DNA of 64,000 nt, taken from contig CM027381.1 of assembly GCA_015680905.1 (NCBI GenBank), forward strand, positions 18,577,501-18,641,500, given 5' to 3'. Every line of letters begins with the position of its first letter. The first letter of the stretch is position 1. The translations under genes and the position numbers were made by a program. The notes beneath the pieces were generated by a model. The model did no database searches. It saw nothing but the letters and a program-made list of their open reading frames with translations, and was not told the DNA's origin. Shown piece by piece: positions 1-11,100 of the stretch. Source of the stretch: Coptis chinensis. Its lineage: Eukaryota > Streptophyta > Magnoliopsida > Ranunculales > Ranunculaceae.

Positions 1-1650
1 AATTTAAAGAATAATTAATGGGAAATCGGGAACTGAATAATCTTCGATGACCCCACATAGTAAATCAAGCATAATTTACTTTTTATGTCATGTTTGCAAT
101 GACATTACAGATGGATCAGTAGAAGTTGGTATTACACACCACATTGGATAATTAAAAAAAATCGGAAACTGGATTCAAATACATAACTGAGCTTAAAGAG
201 TAATTAACGGAAAATTGGAAATTTTATGCAAATGCAATAAACTAAACTCAAAAAGTAATTAACTAGAAATCGAAAACTGGATACAATTGCATTAAACTAA
301 CGTCATATAATAACTAACGAGAAATTAGAAATTGGATGCAAATCCTTGAAAAATATTTAACGAGAAATCGGAAACGGTATACAAATATATCAAACAAATC
401 TCATATAATAATTAATGGGAAACCGGAAACTAGATGCAAATGCATTGAACTAAACTCAAAAAATAATTAACAGAAAATCAAAAACCGAATGTAATTGCAT
501 TGAACTAACCTCATAGAATAATTGGTGGGAAATCGAAAACTAAATGTAATTACATTGAAATAATCTCAAAGAATAATTAATGGGAAATCAAAAACCGAAT
601 ATAATTGCATCGAACTAACCTAAAAACATAAATAATCATAAACTAGATGCAGATGTATTGATCTAACCTTAAAGAGTTATTAACGGAAAATCGAAAATTG
701 GATCCAAATGCAATGAACTAATCTCAAAGACTAATTAACGAAACATTGAAAAATGAATGAAATTGCACTGAACTAACCTAAATAAATAATTAACGGGAAA
801 TTATAAATTTGATGTAACTGCATTGAACTAACCCTAAAAAATAATTAACGGAAAATCGAAAACTTGATGCAAATGCATTGAACTAATCTTAAAGAACAAT
901 TAACATAAAATCATAAATTGGAATAAACTGTATTGAACTAACCACAAAGAATAATTAACGGTAAACCAAAAACTGGATGCAACTGCATTAAACTAAAATC
1001 AGAGATTAACTAACGAGAAATCAGAAATTGGATGCAAATGCATTGAAATAACCTAAAAAAATAGTTAACTGAAAATCGAAAGTCGGATGTAACTGCATCG
1101 CAATGACCTCAAAGTATAAATGTCTGTTTTTTTAGCCTTCTCATATGAGTAATTACGAGTAATTAGGACCCCAAAACGAAAGTGAGTTTATAAAAACAGA
1201 CTCTTACTTGTATGCAAATTGTATAGAAATTGTAAACTATCGAACTAACCTAGAAAAACAATTAACGGAAAATCAGAAACTAGATGCTGATGTATTGAAC
1301 TAACCTCAAAGAGTAATTAATGGGAGATTGGAACCTGAATGCAAATGCAATGAACTAATCTCAATACTAATTAACGAAACATCGAAAACTGAATGCAACT
1401 GTACTGAATTAACCTTAATGAATAACTAACGGGAAATCATAAAGTGGATGTAATTGCACTGAACTAACCTCAAATAATAATTAACGATAAATCGGAAACT
1501 TGATGCAATTGCATTGAACTAACCTAAAAGAATAATTAATGAGAAATTAGAAAATGGATGCAACGTACTACATTAAACTAACCTCAAAGAATAATTAATG
1601 GAAAATCATAAACTTTATGCAAATGCATTGAACTAATAACCCTAAAACAT
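1..1650. repeat. Degenerate ~54-bp tandem minisatellite
   Basis: The sequence consists of back-to-back variants of a unit containing AATTAACGGGAAATCG, then ACTGGATGCAAATGCATTG, then AACTAACCTCAAAG. The unit recurs about every 53-57 bp (for example near 409, 463, 520, 573, 679, 734, 787, 842, 897 and 951). I estimate roughly 25-30 copies with many substitutions, so the array is old. A non-repeat stretch at about 1100-1240 interrupts it, with GTCTGTTTTT and AAAAACAGAC facing each other. The array is cut by the window edge. No coding potential is seen. Confidence 0.85.
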
Positions 1651-2116
1651 ATTTGTATTATATGTAGGGGGAATAAATGTCTCGACAAATATAGTTTTGA
1701 ATTTTAAGTAGTGTTTATCATAATTCTTTTATTGTGATTAGGAATGCTTTGTTATTCAAGTAACTTCAATATTATCTTCGACACATTGGGCATTCTCACA
1801 AAACTTCAATCAAACTTCTATTGTTAAACCTAACAATAAAAATAAGTCGATTAGTTTTATCAATGTTTGATGCTTCCTTTTTATAGAGAGTGGTGCAAGA
1901 AATTTAAATGAGTAATTAATATAATTTTAATATCTCATAGCTATGCATAGTTGCTAATATTTTTTAGAATAATTTAATATAATGACACCCGTTCGTAGGG
2001 CACGTTAATGTGATAAATCTTTTCAAGTGGGAGTAGTGTATTATTTGAGAATATGGAAACAATCAATCTATTTTAGTGATTTGTACACATTAGTATGTAA
2101 GCCGAGTGGTGATGAT
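1651..2116. other. Unassigned AT-rich spacer
   Basis: I see no open frame, RNA gene or clear repeat here. It lies between the minisatellite and the duplicated block that ends in a Helitron-type terminus, so it may be the body of that element. Confidence 0.4.
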
Positions 2117-2552
2117 TTACCACTAAATCACCATAAATCTAATAAAACTAGTATACAAGCTAGATTGAGTTTAAGATAATTTTATTTGAAAATTACGGAT
2201 TAATATCCTAAACCACAAAGTGAAGAGTCTATCTCAATTTGATCCCTTAGTTTCCAAGTACTTACGCACCATAATTACTACTCATTAACGTATTTCGGTT
2301 TATTTTCAATATAAATATATTCTGATTCGAAAATTTACCGCTAAATCACCATAAATCTAAGAAAACTATTATACAAGCTAGATCGAGTTTAAGATAACTA
2401 TATTTAAAAATTATAGATTAATATCCTAAATCACAAAGTGGAGAGGCTATCATCCCTTAGTTCCCAAATATAAGATAGCTATATTTTAATATCGCTGCTC
2501 ATTAACGTATTTCGGTTTATTTTCAATAAAAATATATTCTGATTCGAAAATT
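2117..2552. repeat. Tandem duplication of a ~217-bp unit
   Basis: Copy 1 (about 2117-2336) and copy 2 (about 2337-2552) share a beginning around CTAAATCACCATAAATCTAA. They also share a middle around GATTAATATCCTAAA and an end around CATTAACGTATTTCGG. Copies differ by scattered substitutions and small indels. They sit directly before the Helitron-like 3' terminus. Confidence 0.75.
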
Positions 2553-2602
2553 TGTGTGACATTTTGTAAAGCCCTTTCAACACACAAAATATTTAATATA
2601 TC

Positions 2603-2630
2603 CCGGGCGTATGCCCGGTCCAAAATCTAG
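2603..2630 (+). mobile_element. Helitron 3' terminus (hairpin plus CTAG end)
   Basis: CCGGGC at 2603-2608 and GCCCGG at 2613-2618 form a 6-bp GC stem with a GTAT loop. A 12-nt tail follows and ends in CTAG at 2627-2630, with host T at 2631. A subterminal hairpin about 10-12 nt before a CTRR end next to T is the defining Helitron 3' signature. No 5' TC end or coding region was identified, so this is a non-autonomous or truncated Helitron extending to the left, possibly including the 217-bp duplication and the minisatellite. Confidence 0.65.
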
Positions 2631-2958
2631 TAAACTGGACTGTTACTAACCTAAAACTACTTTAAAATAGGAAAAAACTGTGAAAAATGTCAATGTTTGG
2701 GCCATGCTCAGCAGAAAACCTTTACTGTGCCATAGTAAATGAAAACCAACTACACCACTTTAGTATAACACCACTGCATGTGCAGGCGCCTGCACAACAA
2801 TTATTGGCTTACGCACTTCAAGCGTGGTTTAAAAATTAGTAATTGTGAGGTGAGTCGATGTTCCTATATACGTAGCGGATGTTGTCCGTGGGTCACGCGC
2901 TGGATTCTGAATACTAAAGCATCTTTCGAGTTTCTAGTATATAAAAACGTGAAAAATC

Positions 2959-3324
2959 CAAGGCCCAAAATATCGATATCGATGAATATATCAGTGTATC
3001 TAAAAACCGATATATATCGGATATATTCATTTTTTTGGTGACCAGTCCAAACTATTTAAAATATCGAAAATATCGAATATATAATATCGAAAATATCGAA
3101 AATATATTGAAAATATCGGATTTATATTTAAAAATGGTCAAAAAGTCAACCGATATATATCGATTATATCGGAAATATCGATTATATCGGCGATATAAAG
3201 TTTCATATCAGAAATTCTGATATATATCAGAAAAAAAGGGTTCAATATTCGGGGGATATATGTCGGAAATATCGATATCAGTATACCAATTTAAAGAGAT
3301 ATATCGGCAATATTTTGGGCCTTG
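2959..3324. mobile_element. hAT-type MITE, copy 1 (366 bp)
   Basis: The element begins CAAGGCCCAAAATAT and ends with its inverse ATATTTTGGGCCTTG. It is flanked by perfect 8-bp target duplications GAAAAATC at 2951-2958 and 3325-3332. An 8-bp duplication and a CA-initial inverted terminus fit the hAT superfamily. The interior is built from variants of ATATCGGAAATATCG and has no coding capacity. A second copy lies at 47397-51365. Confidence 0.88.
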
Positions 3325-3332
3325 GAAAAATC

Positions 3333-4212
3333 TACTCTAGAGTGTTAATTATCAACCGGGGGACTCTCATGACCAATTCGGAGAAAAAGTAATTATATAA
3401 AATATTTTTTTTTAATCACTTAGAATAACTGGATAGATGAAAGGTCAAGTATACTCTTAACGCGAAATTAAAAACAGCTTCGATATATGAAATATCAAGT
3501 ATACTCCTGGTACGAAATAATAAACTGCCCGGCCCAACCGAAATGACCCGGTATATATAGTATGAACAATGATTGTTCTAAATCACGGTTCATACCTCAA
3601 CATAATATATGATCAGTAAAAATACCTATTGAAGTATGAACAAATAAACAATGATTGTTCATATCTATTTGATGGTATAGACAAACAATATTAATACTGA
3701 ACAAATAAACAATGATTGTTCATATCTATTTGATGGTATAGACAAACAATATTAATACCACAACATAATATATGATCAATAATAACACTTATTGCATACA
3801 TCAACATGAACTATGAACAATAATTGTTCATGCCTATTTAGGGTATGAACAATCAATGTTCAACCACAACATAATGTATGATTAATAAGAACACTTATTA
3901 GAATATTAACAATCAATGTTCATATATCAATATATTGTATAAGGTACCGTTTACTTATTTGGGTATGAACAATCATTGTTCATATCAAAATAACAAAAAT
4001 TGTAAAATTTGAAAATATTTTTCACTCGAAAATTGGTTTTCATTCTAGAGCGAAAAAAAAAATCACTGGTTTTAAGAGTGATTTTCACTAAAAAAAATGA
4101 GCTTTGGGACCAATTTCTTGAATTATCAAATCAATTGGGGTAAGCAAACTGGAACAATGTTAAAATATAAACAAAAGGGAGGGGTTTTAGGGACATATCT
4201 TATCTTAATACA
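3333..4212. repeat. Array of seven GAACAAT/ATTGTTC near-palindromes
   Basis: Motifs of the form GAACAAT-n-ATTGTTC, with small variants, occur at about 3564, 3647, 3704, 3815, 3847, 3907 and 3967. Two ~60-bp segments around the second and third are direct repeats sharing TATTTGATGGTATAGACAAA. The rest of this non-coding interval (3333-3560 and 3990-4212) shows nothing I recognise. Class of element unknown. Confidence 0.6.
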
Positions 4213-4548
4213 CGTAAACAAACTCAAAATCGTTAGGGCATTTATAAGTTTTGGATTAGGCTAATTTTTAGTAGATATGATTTCTTAAATATTCTAAACA
4301 TTGTCAAAAATAATAAAAAAAAAAAAAATTTATAAAATTGCCAAATATAGTATAAAAAATAGCAAAAATATATAGTCTATAATTATCCAAATTTTGTAAA
4401 TTGTTAACTACATTTGGCAAGTTTGGAAATTTTTAATTTTTTTGATTATTTGTGACAATATTTAAAATAGTTAGGAGATCATATCTACAAAAAATTAGCC
4501 TAATCCAAAACTTATAAATACCCTAACGAGATTTTGAATTTGTTTACG
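4213..4548. mobile_element. TIR MITE (~336 bp) with ~70-bp inverted ends
   Basis: The left end begins CGTAAACAAACTCAAAATCG and continues through TTTATAAGTTTTGGATTAGG. The right end is its inverse, ending TTGAATTTGTTTACG. About 70 bp of each end pair with few mismatches. The centre is AT-rich with no coding frame. I could not identify an unambiguous target duplication, so the superfamily is open; long TIRs would suit a Mutator-like MITE. Confidence 0.7.
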
Positions 4549-5194
4549 AAACAAAATTAAAAATGTGGGTGTCTCGACTCTTGAGCCAACAAATACACTA
4601 GGCCCAAGCACTGCTGCCTCATTTCACAAGTAAGGAGCAAACGGAGGATAATGTCTGATTACCTCAACTATATATGGTAATATTTATAATTCTTGTTAGT
4701 GTCCGCTTATGTCTAAAACAATTTTTTAATTCTAGTTATCTCCATAATGGATGGAACTCATATAGGAGTTGCATCTGCATTTTATTTTTATATTTTATAT
4801 CATTTAACTTTCTTTTACATGCACGTTTCTATGGTACTCTCTATTATTTATTTTCATTCCATACTTTGGGGACAAAATATGATTATGATCATATATATAA
4901 GAAAGAATCAAAGAGAGGAAAACGGTGAACCACATTGGATTAAGCTGTCCTGAAACTTGCATGTTAGAAAAAAACATTCTGGCAGGAATGCTGGATGTGA
5001 ACAGTATGTTCACCACAGATCCTATTTTAAAATGTTCACAATAAATTATGGGGAAATGGGAAAAAGACAACAGAATTATACATGAATACAGCAATACTGA
5101 GTAAATCTTTCATATATACAATCATACTCATTCAAATGTACACACAGTTTCAAATTAGTGATGTTTTTAGTACATGCCATCAAATTGGACATAT
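4549..5194 (-). other. Region downstream of the trihelix gene, probable 3' UTR
   Basis: No supported gene is present. On the minus strand this directly follows the stop codon of the GT-1-like gene and should contain its 3' UTR and poly(A) signal. Short open frames here are AT-rich and lack homology that I can see. Confidence 0.4.
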
Positions 5195-8100
5195 CTACTC
5201 TCCCAGCAATCTCACACCTTGGTATATCGCTCCAGGACGGAGATCATTCAGAGAATCAACACTTCTAAAGTCATTCATCTCTCTTAGACCAGTCCACCCA
5301 CGGTGGGCAAGGAAATCACGAAAGTCATCTTCAGTGTAAAGCGTCTTTTCTTCCGTTTGAAAGGGCATGCGATCAGAGTCATCAAATATGCAAACTTTAA
5401 TCGTCATGCCTGAAAGAAGTTGTCATGATCAATAACTAGAAGAAACCCTTCTAACACAGAGTAGATATGATGGAATTACCCTCGTCGAGGTGAAGCATGT
5501 AAGGTCCCAAAGGCATGTCCCTGTCTAAGCTCCGCACAACCTCATCTTCATCCTCCAACCAAAATGCCCTTCTAGTTCTAAGTCCAAAAGCAGACTTGAT
5601 TGCCTCCTTGATAGCATCTGCAGTTCCATCAATGCCAATCCTTCTAGTAAAATCTCCCCACTTGACTGTAATAACCCTTCCACCATATGAATGCCTTTCC
5701 CCACCTGCCAAGAGGAAAATTAGCTTATTTCGAGATTTTTTTTTTTTTTTTGTTTTTGACAGTCAACTTATTTTTACGTTAAATGCAGGAAATGATGTAG
5801 AAAGAGTAGCAGAAAAGAAACAACAACAACTGGATCACCGACAAGTCTAAATTCATTTATAAAATTTTCCATTAATGTAGAAGACACAAATACATCTTAC
5901 AACGTATGAGGTGAGGTTTAAGCTATGCTCGACTTGTCTAAGTCATGGCGGGATGTGCTCGAGTATCTATACCATATAACTTTAGCGACATCATCGTGCA
6001 GAAGATAAGTATATGTTTGTGCCTTGTGGAGACTGGAACTGAAACTCTCCGTCGTAAACTACTATAAATGCTTTTTCCTCAACAAACCCAACAGGGCAAC
6101 AACACAACTTTGCATCACAGACTTCCGTGTTAAGTTCACAGTACTTTTACCATTTCCTGAAGTTGAACGCCAATTCCATGGGGAAAGTGCATTGGCTGCA
6201 ACTACATCAGCTGTTGCAACGGCAAGTGAGTGACCATCATTATGAATACGCCTTTCCAGATTGATAGTTGGCCTACCAACAGCTGTAACAAATGTGATAC
6301 ATAAGTGAAATACAGATAACAAGATCTTAAAATATCAAACTGTGATGACATTGAAGTGCCGAATATATATGGTTGGTATACAATGACTTTTACTCTTATA
6401 TCAAAGTTTACCTGTTTGTAAGTACTTAAGACAAGAAATTATTGCAAATCCATTTTCATAAAGGAAAATCCAACAAAAATTGCAGAATAAATACATAACA
6501 AGGTCCAAAGCTCCAAGATAATCACTAAAACTCGATTAACAAAATTTAACCCAAGTTACATTGACACGGATAACTGTGTCCGTAACCGACACAGATAAAA
6601 GGTTAAAAAATTGAGGTATAGCACATACAATATGTGCGTGGATATGTATCTGACATGGATAATTTTAAAAATCTAGCGTATCCATGTAACATAGAACATA
6701 ACTTGATGAATTAGATAAAGCACATCCTTCTGAGTTAAGCAAACAGATGAACACGAGATTTTTTTCACTGCTAGGTATGTAAAAGAAAGGTAAAGAGAAA
6801 GAGAATCTGCAAGCTGCAAGCACACCTGAATGGCTCTTGCAGTCTCAGGGATAATGTGGACCTCAACTTGGGCAAGCAGTTTTGACGAGGGCCACCAGAC
6901 ACCAAGGTCCAAGCATTGAGAGGATAATGCATGATTATTTAATAACTTTATAGACATATGGCACCCCAATGATAATGTACAGAGAGAGCATCTCCAAGCT
7001 GCAAGCACACCTTGAAAGGATCTTGCAAACTCCAAAAGTACAGTTTCTGACAGAACTCAAAATATTCAGCTAACTGGACTTCTCAATCGTCTTGAAGGAT
7101 AAACTGTACTCTTTTTTGGTCAAGCATTTTTGTCAAGGGTCACCAACCAACAAGGTCCAAGACTCCAAGCATTGAGAGGATAACGTGCTTCGAGTTTCAA
7201 GAAGCTAAGAACTTTATACACACAAAACAAGTCTACGCCAACTTTAAACCTTCCTCTTATCAAAGGGTTTCAGAAAAAGTTTTTTTCAAATGAATAAGGC
7301 GCATAATATTTTTCTCTGATACCACAGAAGGTCCATAGAATCCTGTATGTTAAATATTACATGTGGTCCAATGCTATTTAGATGTTATAATGATCTTCTA
7401 GACAATTGTGTTCAATCAAAATAACAAAAGTACAAAATAATAACCAAACCACCAAAACAGACTTCCCTAAAAGATAAGAATAGTCATAACTCCATTTTTT
7501 TGATAGGTTTGGAATTACGGATGTTGTAGAGGAGTGTGTTCCTTGCAACATTGGGGGTGAGGATGATGATCATCTCGTCATTAGTAAGATCATGCACACC
7601 AAAAAGTTTACAAATTTCACAACTTCTACTTCCTATAAGAATGGATAGACAATAAAAACAACATAGAACATCCATTAGTTTCCAGAAATAGGATCACAAA
7701 TTTTGGAATGGTCTGACTGTTCATAATGATCTCTCTTTTTAGTTTTTATTATTGGCAAATTGAAAATTATCATTCAAATAAAAAGTAGGCTGAGGGCTCC
7801 CCCCTTGAACAGACTCTAAAAGGTAAGGTAACCTACAAGTACAAGGAAAAAGCAAATATAAAAGAAAATTTACAAGACTAAAACCCTAAACACCCCGCAT
7901 CAAGGATCTTTATACACAATATCCCCCATCTCGGAACAAACGACTCAATATACATGCTTTTTTTTTTTTGAGAGAGAGAGAGAGAGTAAGACTTTTATTC
8001 CCTTATCCCTTCTAAATCCTCTTTCCCTAATGAAGATGGGAATTTAACCTAAGACCTTGGGCCCAGCCCAGCCCAACCTTCCAAGTCTTAACCAGTAGGC

Positions 8101-11100
8101 CACTTGACTCAAAATAAATGCTTCTAAAATCCACACACTTTACTCCAACAGCAAAGAAGACCTTTTATGAAGATCCATCCGGATATCCATTTCTGGAGAT
8201 CCAAAGCTCAACCCTCAAACTGTCATCGGTTACGTTCCAACCATATCCCCACATAATAGAAAATGGAACCATAAACCATCTACGAAAATGGATCCGTATG
8301 CCATTGAGTAAAAAGATCCACCACCGACAATGATAATCTCCGCACTGACAATATCATTCTCCCCATAAATCATCTTTAAGTCATCACCAAAGACAAAGCA
8401 TATACACACGAACACATGGATGGTAGGTGTGCAGGACCACACCCCCAGAATCTACAATTCAAATTGGCTCTCAAACTTCAACTCATGATATGGGGTAACA
8501 ATCTGCAACCATCATTGTTTAAATCTGATCGATGTTGTTATTCTAAGAACAGGACCACTCGAACAAGGGGTTACAGACTCACTAGCAGCCTTAACAAAAT
8601 TTTCCAGTCTCAGCTGTCCCTATCACAAACATGAACCCACATTCCCACCACATGTTTTTCTCTTCCAAATGAAACACCAGTACCAAAAAGTGGGCTTGTT
8701 ATTCCTAGTCATGGACTACACACCATGTTTTCATCTAACTTGGAATTCTCACGTGGTGTTCTTGCACAATGTGTATTTGTATGTCAAGTAACAGTGATTC
8801 TAAACAAAAAATATTTTATACTTAAGCTAGCATAAAAATCAATCTAATAAAACAGCTCGAAAAAAGACAAAAACAAATACTGCTCCAGAAAACATCCTTC
8901 CAAACACTATTTCATAAACGTGTACTCAAACGTTAAAAAAACACATCTCCCACATGTCTATATAATATCTTCCTAATAAAACAAACACATCTCCCCACAC
9001 CCACTCAAAACCCCACAATCCACCTACCAGACAAAAAAAACATGGAAACCAAAAAACACATTCTGGGAATCCAGGTAGGAGCCCACCTGATTTCAAACAT
9101 TTTAAACTCAGTTCCCTTCTTACAGCTGCCGCTTATTCCGCATATAAATATAACCCAACTACTAGTGTGTGAAAGAGACATGCGGGGTTTTGGGGTTTTG
9201 AGTGGGTGTAGGGAGGATGTGTTTGTTTTATTAGATAGATATTATATAGACATGTGGGGGGATGTGTTTTTTTTATGTTTAGGAAACAATGTGAAGACGT
9301 CAGATGTGCGTTTTTTTTATTTGATATGACATTTGAGTAGACATTTATGAAACAGTGTTTGAGACGTTTGCTGGAGCAGTAGATTGAGTTTGACGTTTAT
9401 GAAACAGTTTTGATTAGACATTATGAAATAAACAGTTATAGAAGTTATGATGAGAACTGCTCTGTTAAGATGGTTATTGAACGTTTGATCATCAAGTTGT
9501 TCTGAACAGTTTCCCCATAATGTTACTTTTATCACGTCGCCCCTATAAACGCATGAATAAAGTAAGAGCCTTTAGGATTTAATATAAATTAAATAACTCT
9601 TCGTTTTAGAGCTATATTTCTTTTAATACAATTTCTTTCCTGTTTTTTTGTTTTCATTATGTTTCGTAGTTCGCTCCATGTATATAGACGCCCATTGACA
9701 ACTGAAAAACAACAATAAGAAAAACAAATAAAAAAGGATTTGAAGCAAGCGTTGATGAGTTTTCTGAATACTTTGATATTTTGTTACCTGTGAGGTATTT
9801 GTTATCGACTCTCGTTGACAATTGACAAATGAAAATCTATATTTTGGAAAGTCTATGGATTTGATTTTCATAGTTTTAATGTAGCGCTCTATTTGAAATA
9901 GATGATATATCCATGAAAGGCGAGGTTATATATTTCATTGGCTTTGAAACTTGAAAGGAGAAAATCGTTCCATTTGGTAAAACTGCATCTCTACAAACTG
10001 CTGAATTTTGATATCAATTGTTTATGTACTTTTACGTGTATTTGATGTCCCTATTATATATGATAAGTGCAGTAACTTAAACATTGTTATGAATGCTAGC
10101 ACTGAAAGATTAGTTATATGTGACATTTACATGTTGATCGATGAGCAACATATCTGAATTCTTTATTTCATCTATAATATAATCAGTTGTTTCCCACATT
10201 CTATTCCCCTTAACTATAATTCTCCAATCTCCACCAGTGACCTTAATTTCGTTGATGCAATGATGTTGAAGGGTGGTCATTTGTAGAGGCAATTGGGGTT
10301 TGCAATGTTTGTTCAAATTGCATGTGGGTAGGGAATGGGAATGGGAATGGGGCTGAAATTGTAATAGTTAGGACATATTTATATATATGGAATAAATAGC
10401 AACAGTAGTAAGAAGGAAACTAAGTTAAAACAAACACATCTAATAAAACAAACCCTGCATGTCTTGCAATTATACATATATAAGAAGGAAATTGATATAT
10501 TTACTACTGCTGCTGCCAATTCCATATATAAATACATCCTAACTACTACAATTTCAATTTCAGCCCCATTCCCTACCCACTTGCAATGATGCAAACATTG
10601 TAAACCCCAATATTCTCCACAAATGACTATCCTTCAACATCATTACATCAACGAAATTAATGTCATTGATGGAGATTGGAGGATTATAGTTAGGGGGAAT
10701 AGAATCTGGGAAAATGAAATAAAGACTTTAGATATGTTGCTCATCGATCAACATGTAAGTGCAACACATGACTAATCCATAACAATGTTTAAGTTACTAC
10801 AATTGTCATATATAACATGGACATGAAATACACGCAAAAATACCTAAACAGTTGATATTAAAGTTCAAGCGGCAGTTGGTAGAGATGCATATTTACCAAA
10901 TGGAACGATTTTTCTCTGTTCAAAATCAATGGAATATATAATCTCACCTCACATGGATATATCATTTACTTCAAATGTAGCACTACAATGAAAACTGTGA
11001 AAACCAAATCCATAGACTTTTTAGAATATAAAATGGATTTTCATTTGTCAACTTTTGTGACTTTTGTCAATTGTAAACTAGAGTCAATAACAAATACCTC

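Noticed and set aside
1-1650. Regularly spaced repeats resembling a CRISPR array
   Set aside because: Units are contiguous and degenerate with no unique spacers, and the genome is a plant; it is a minisatellite.
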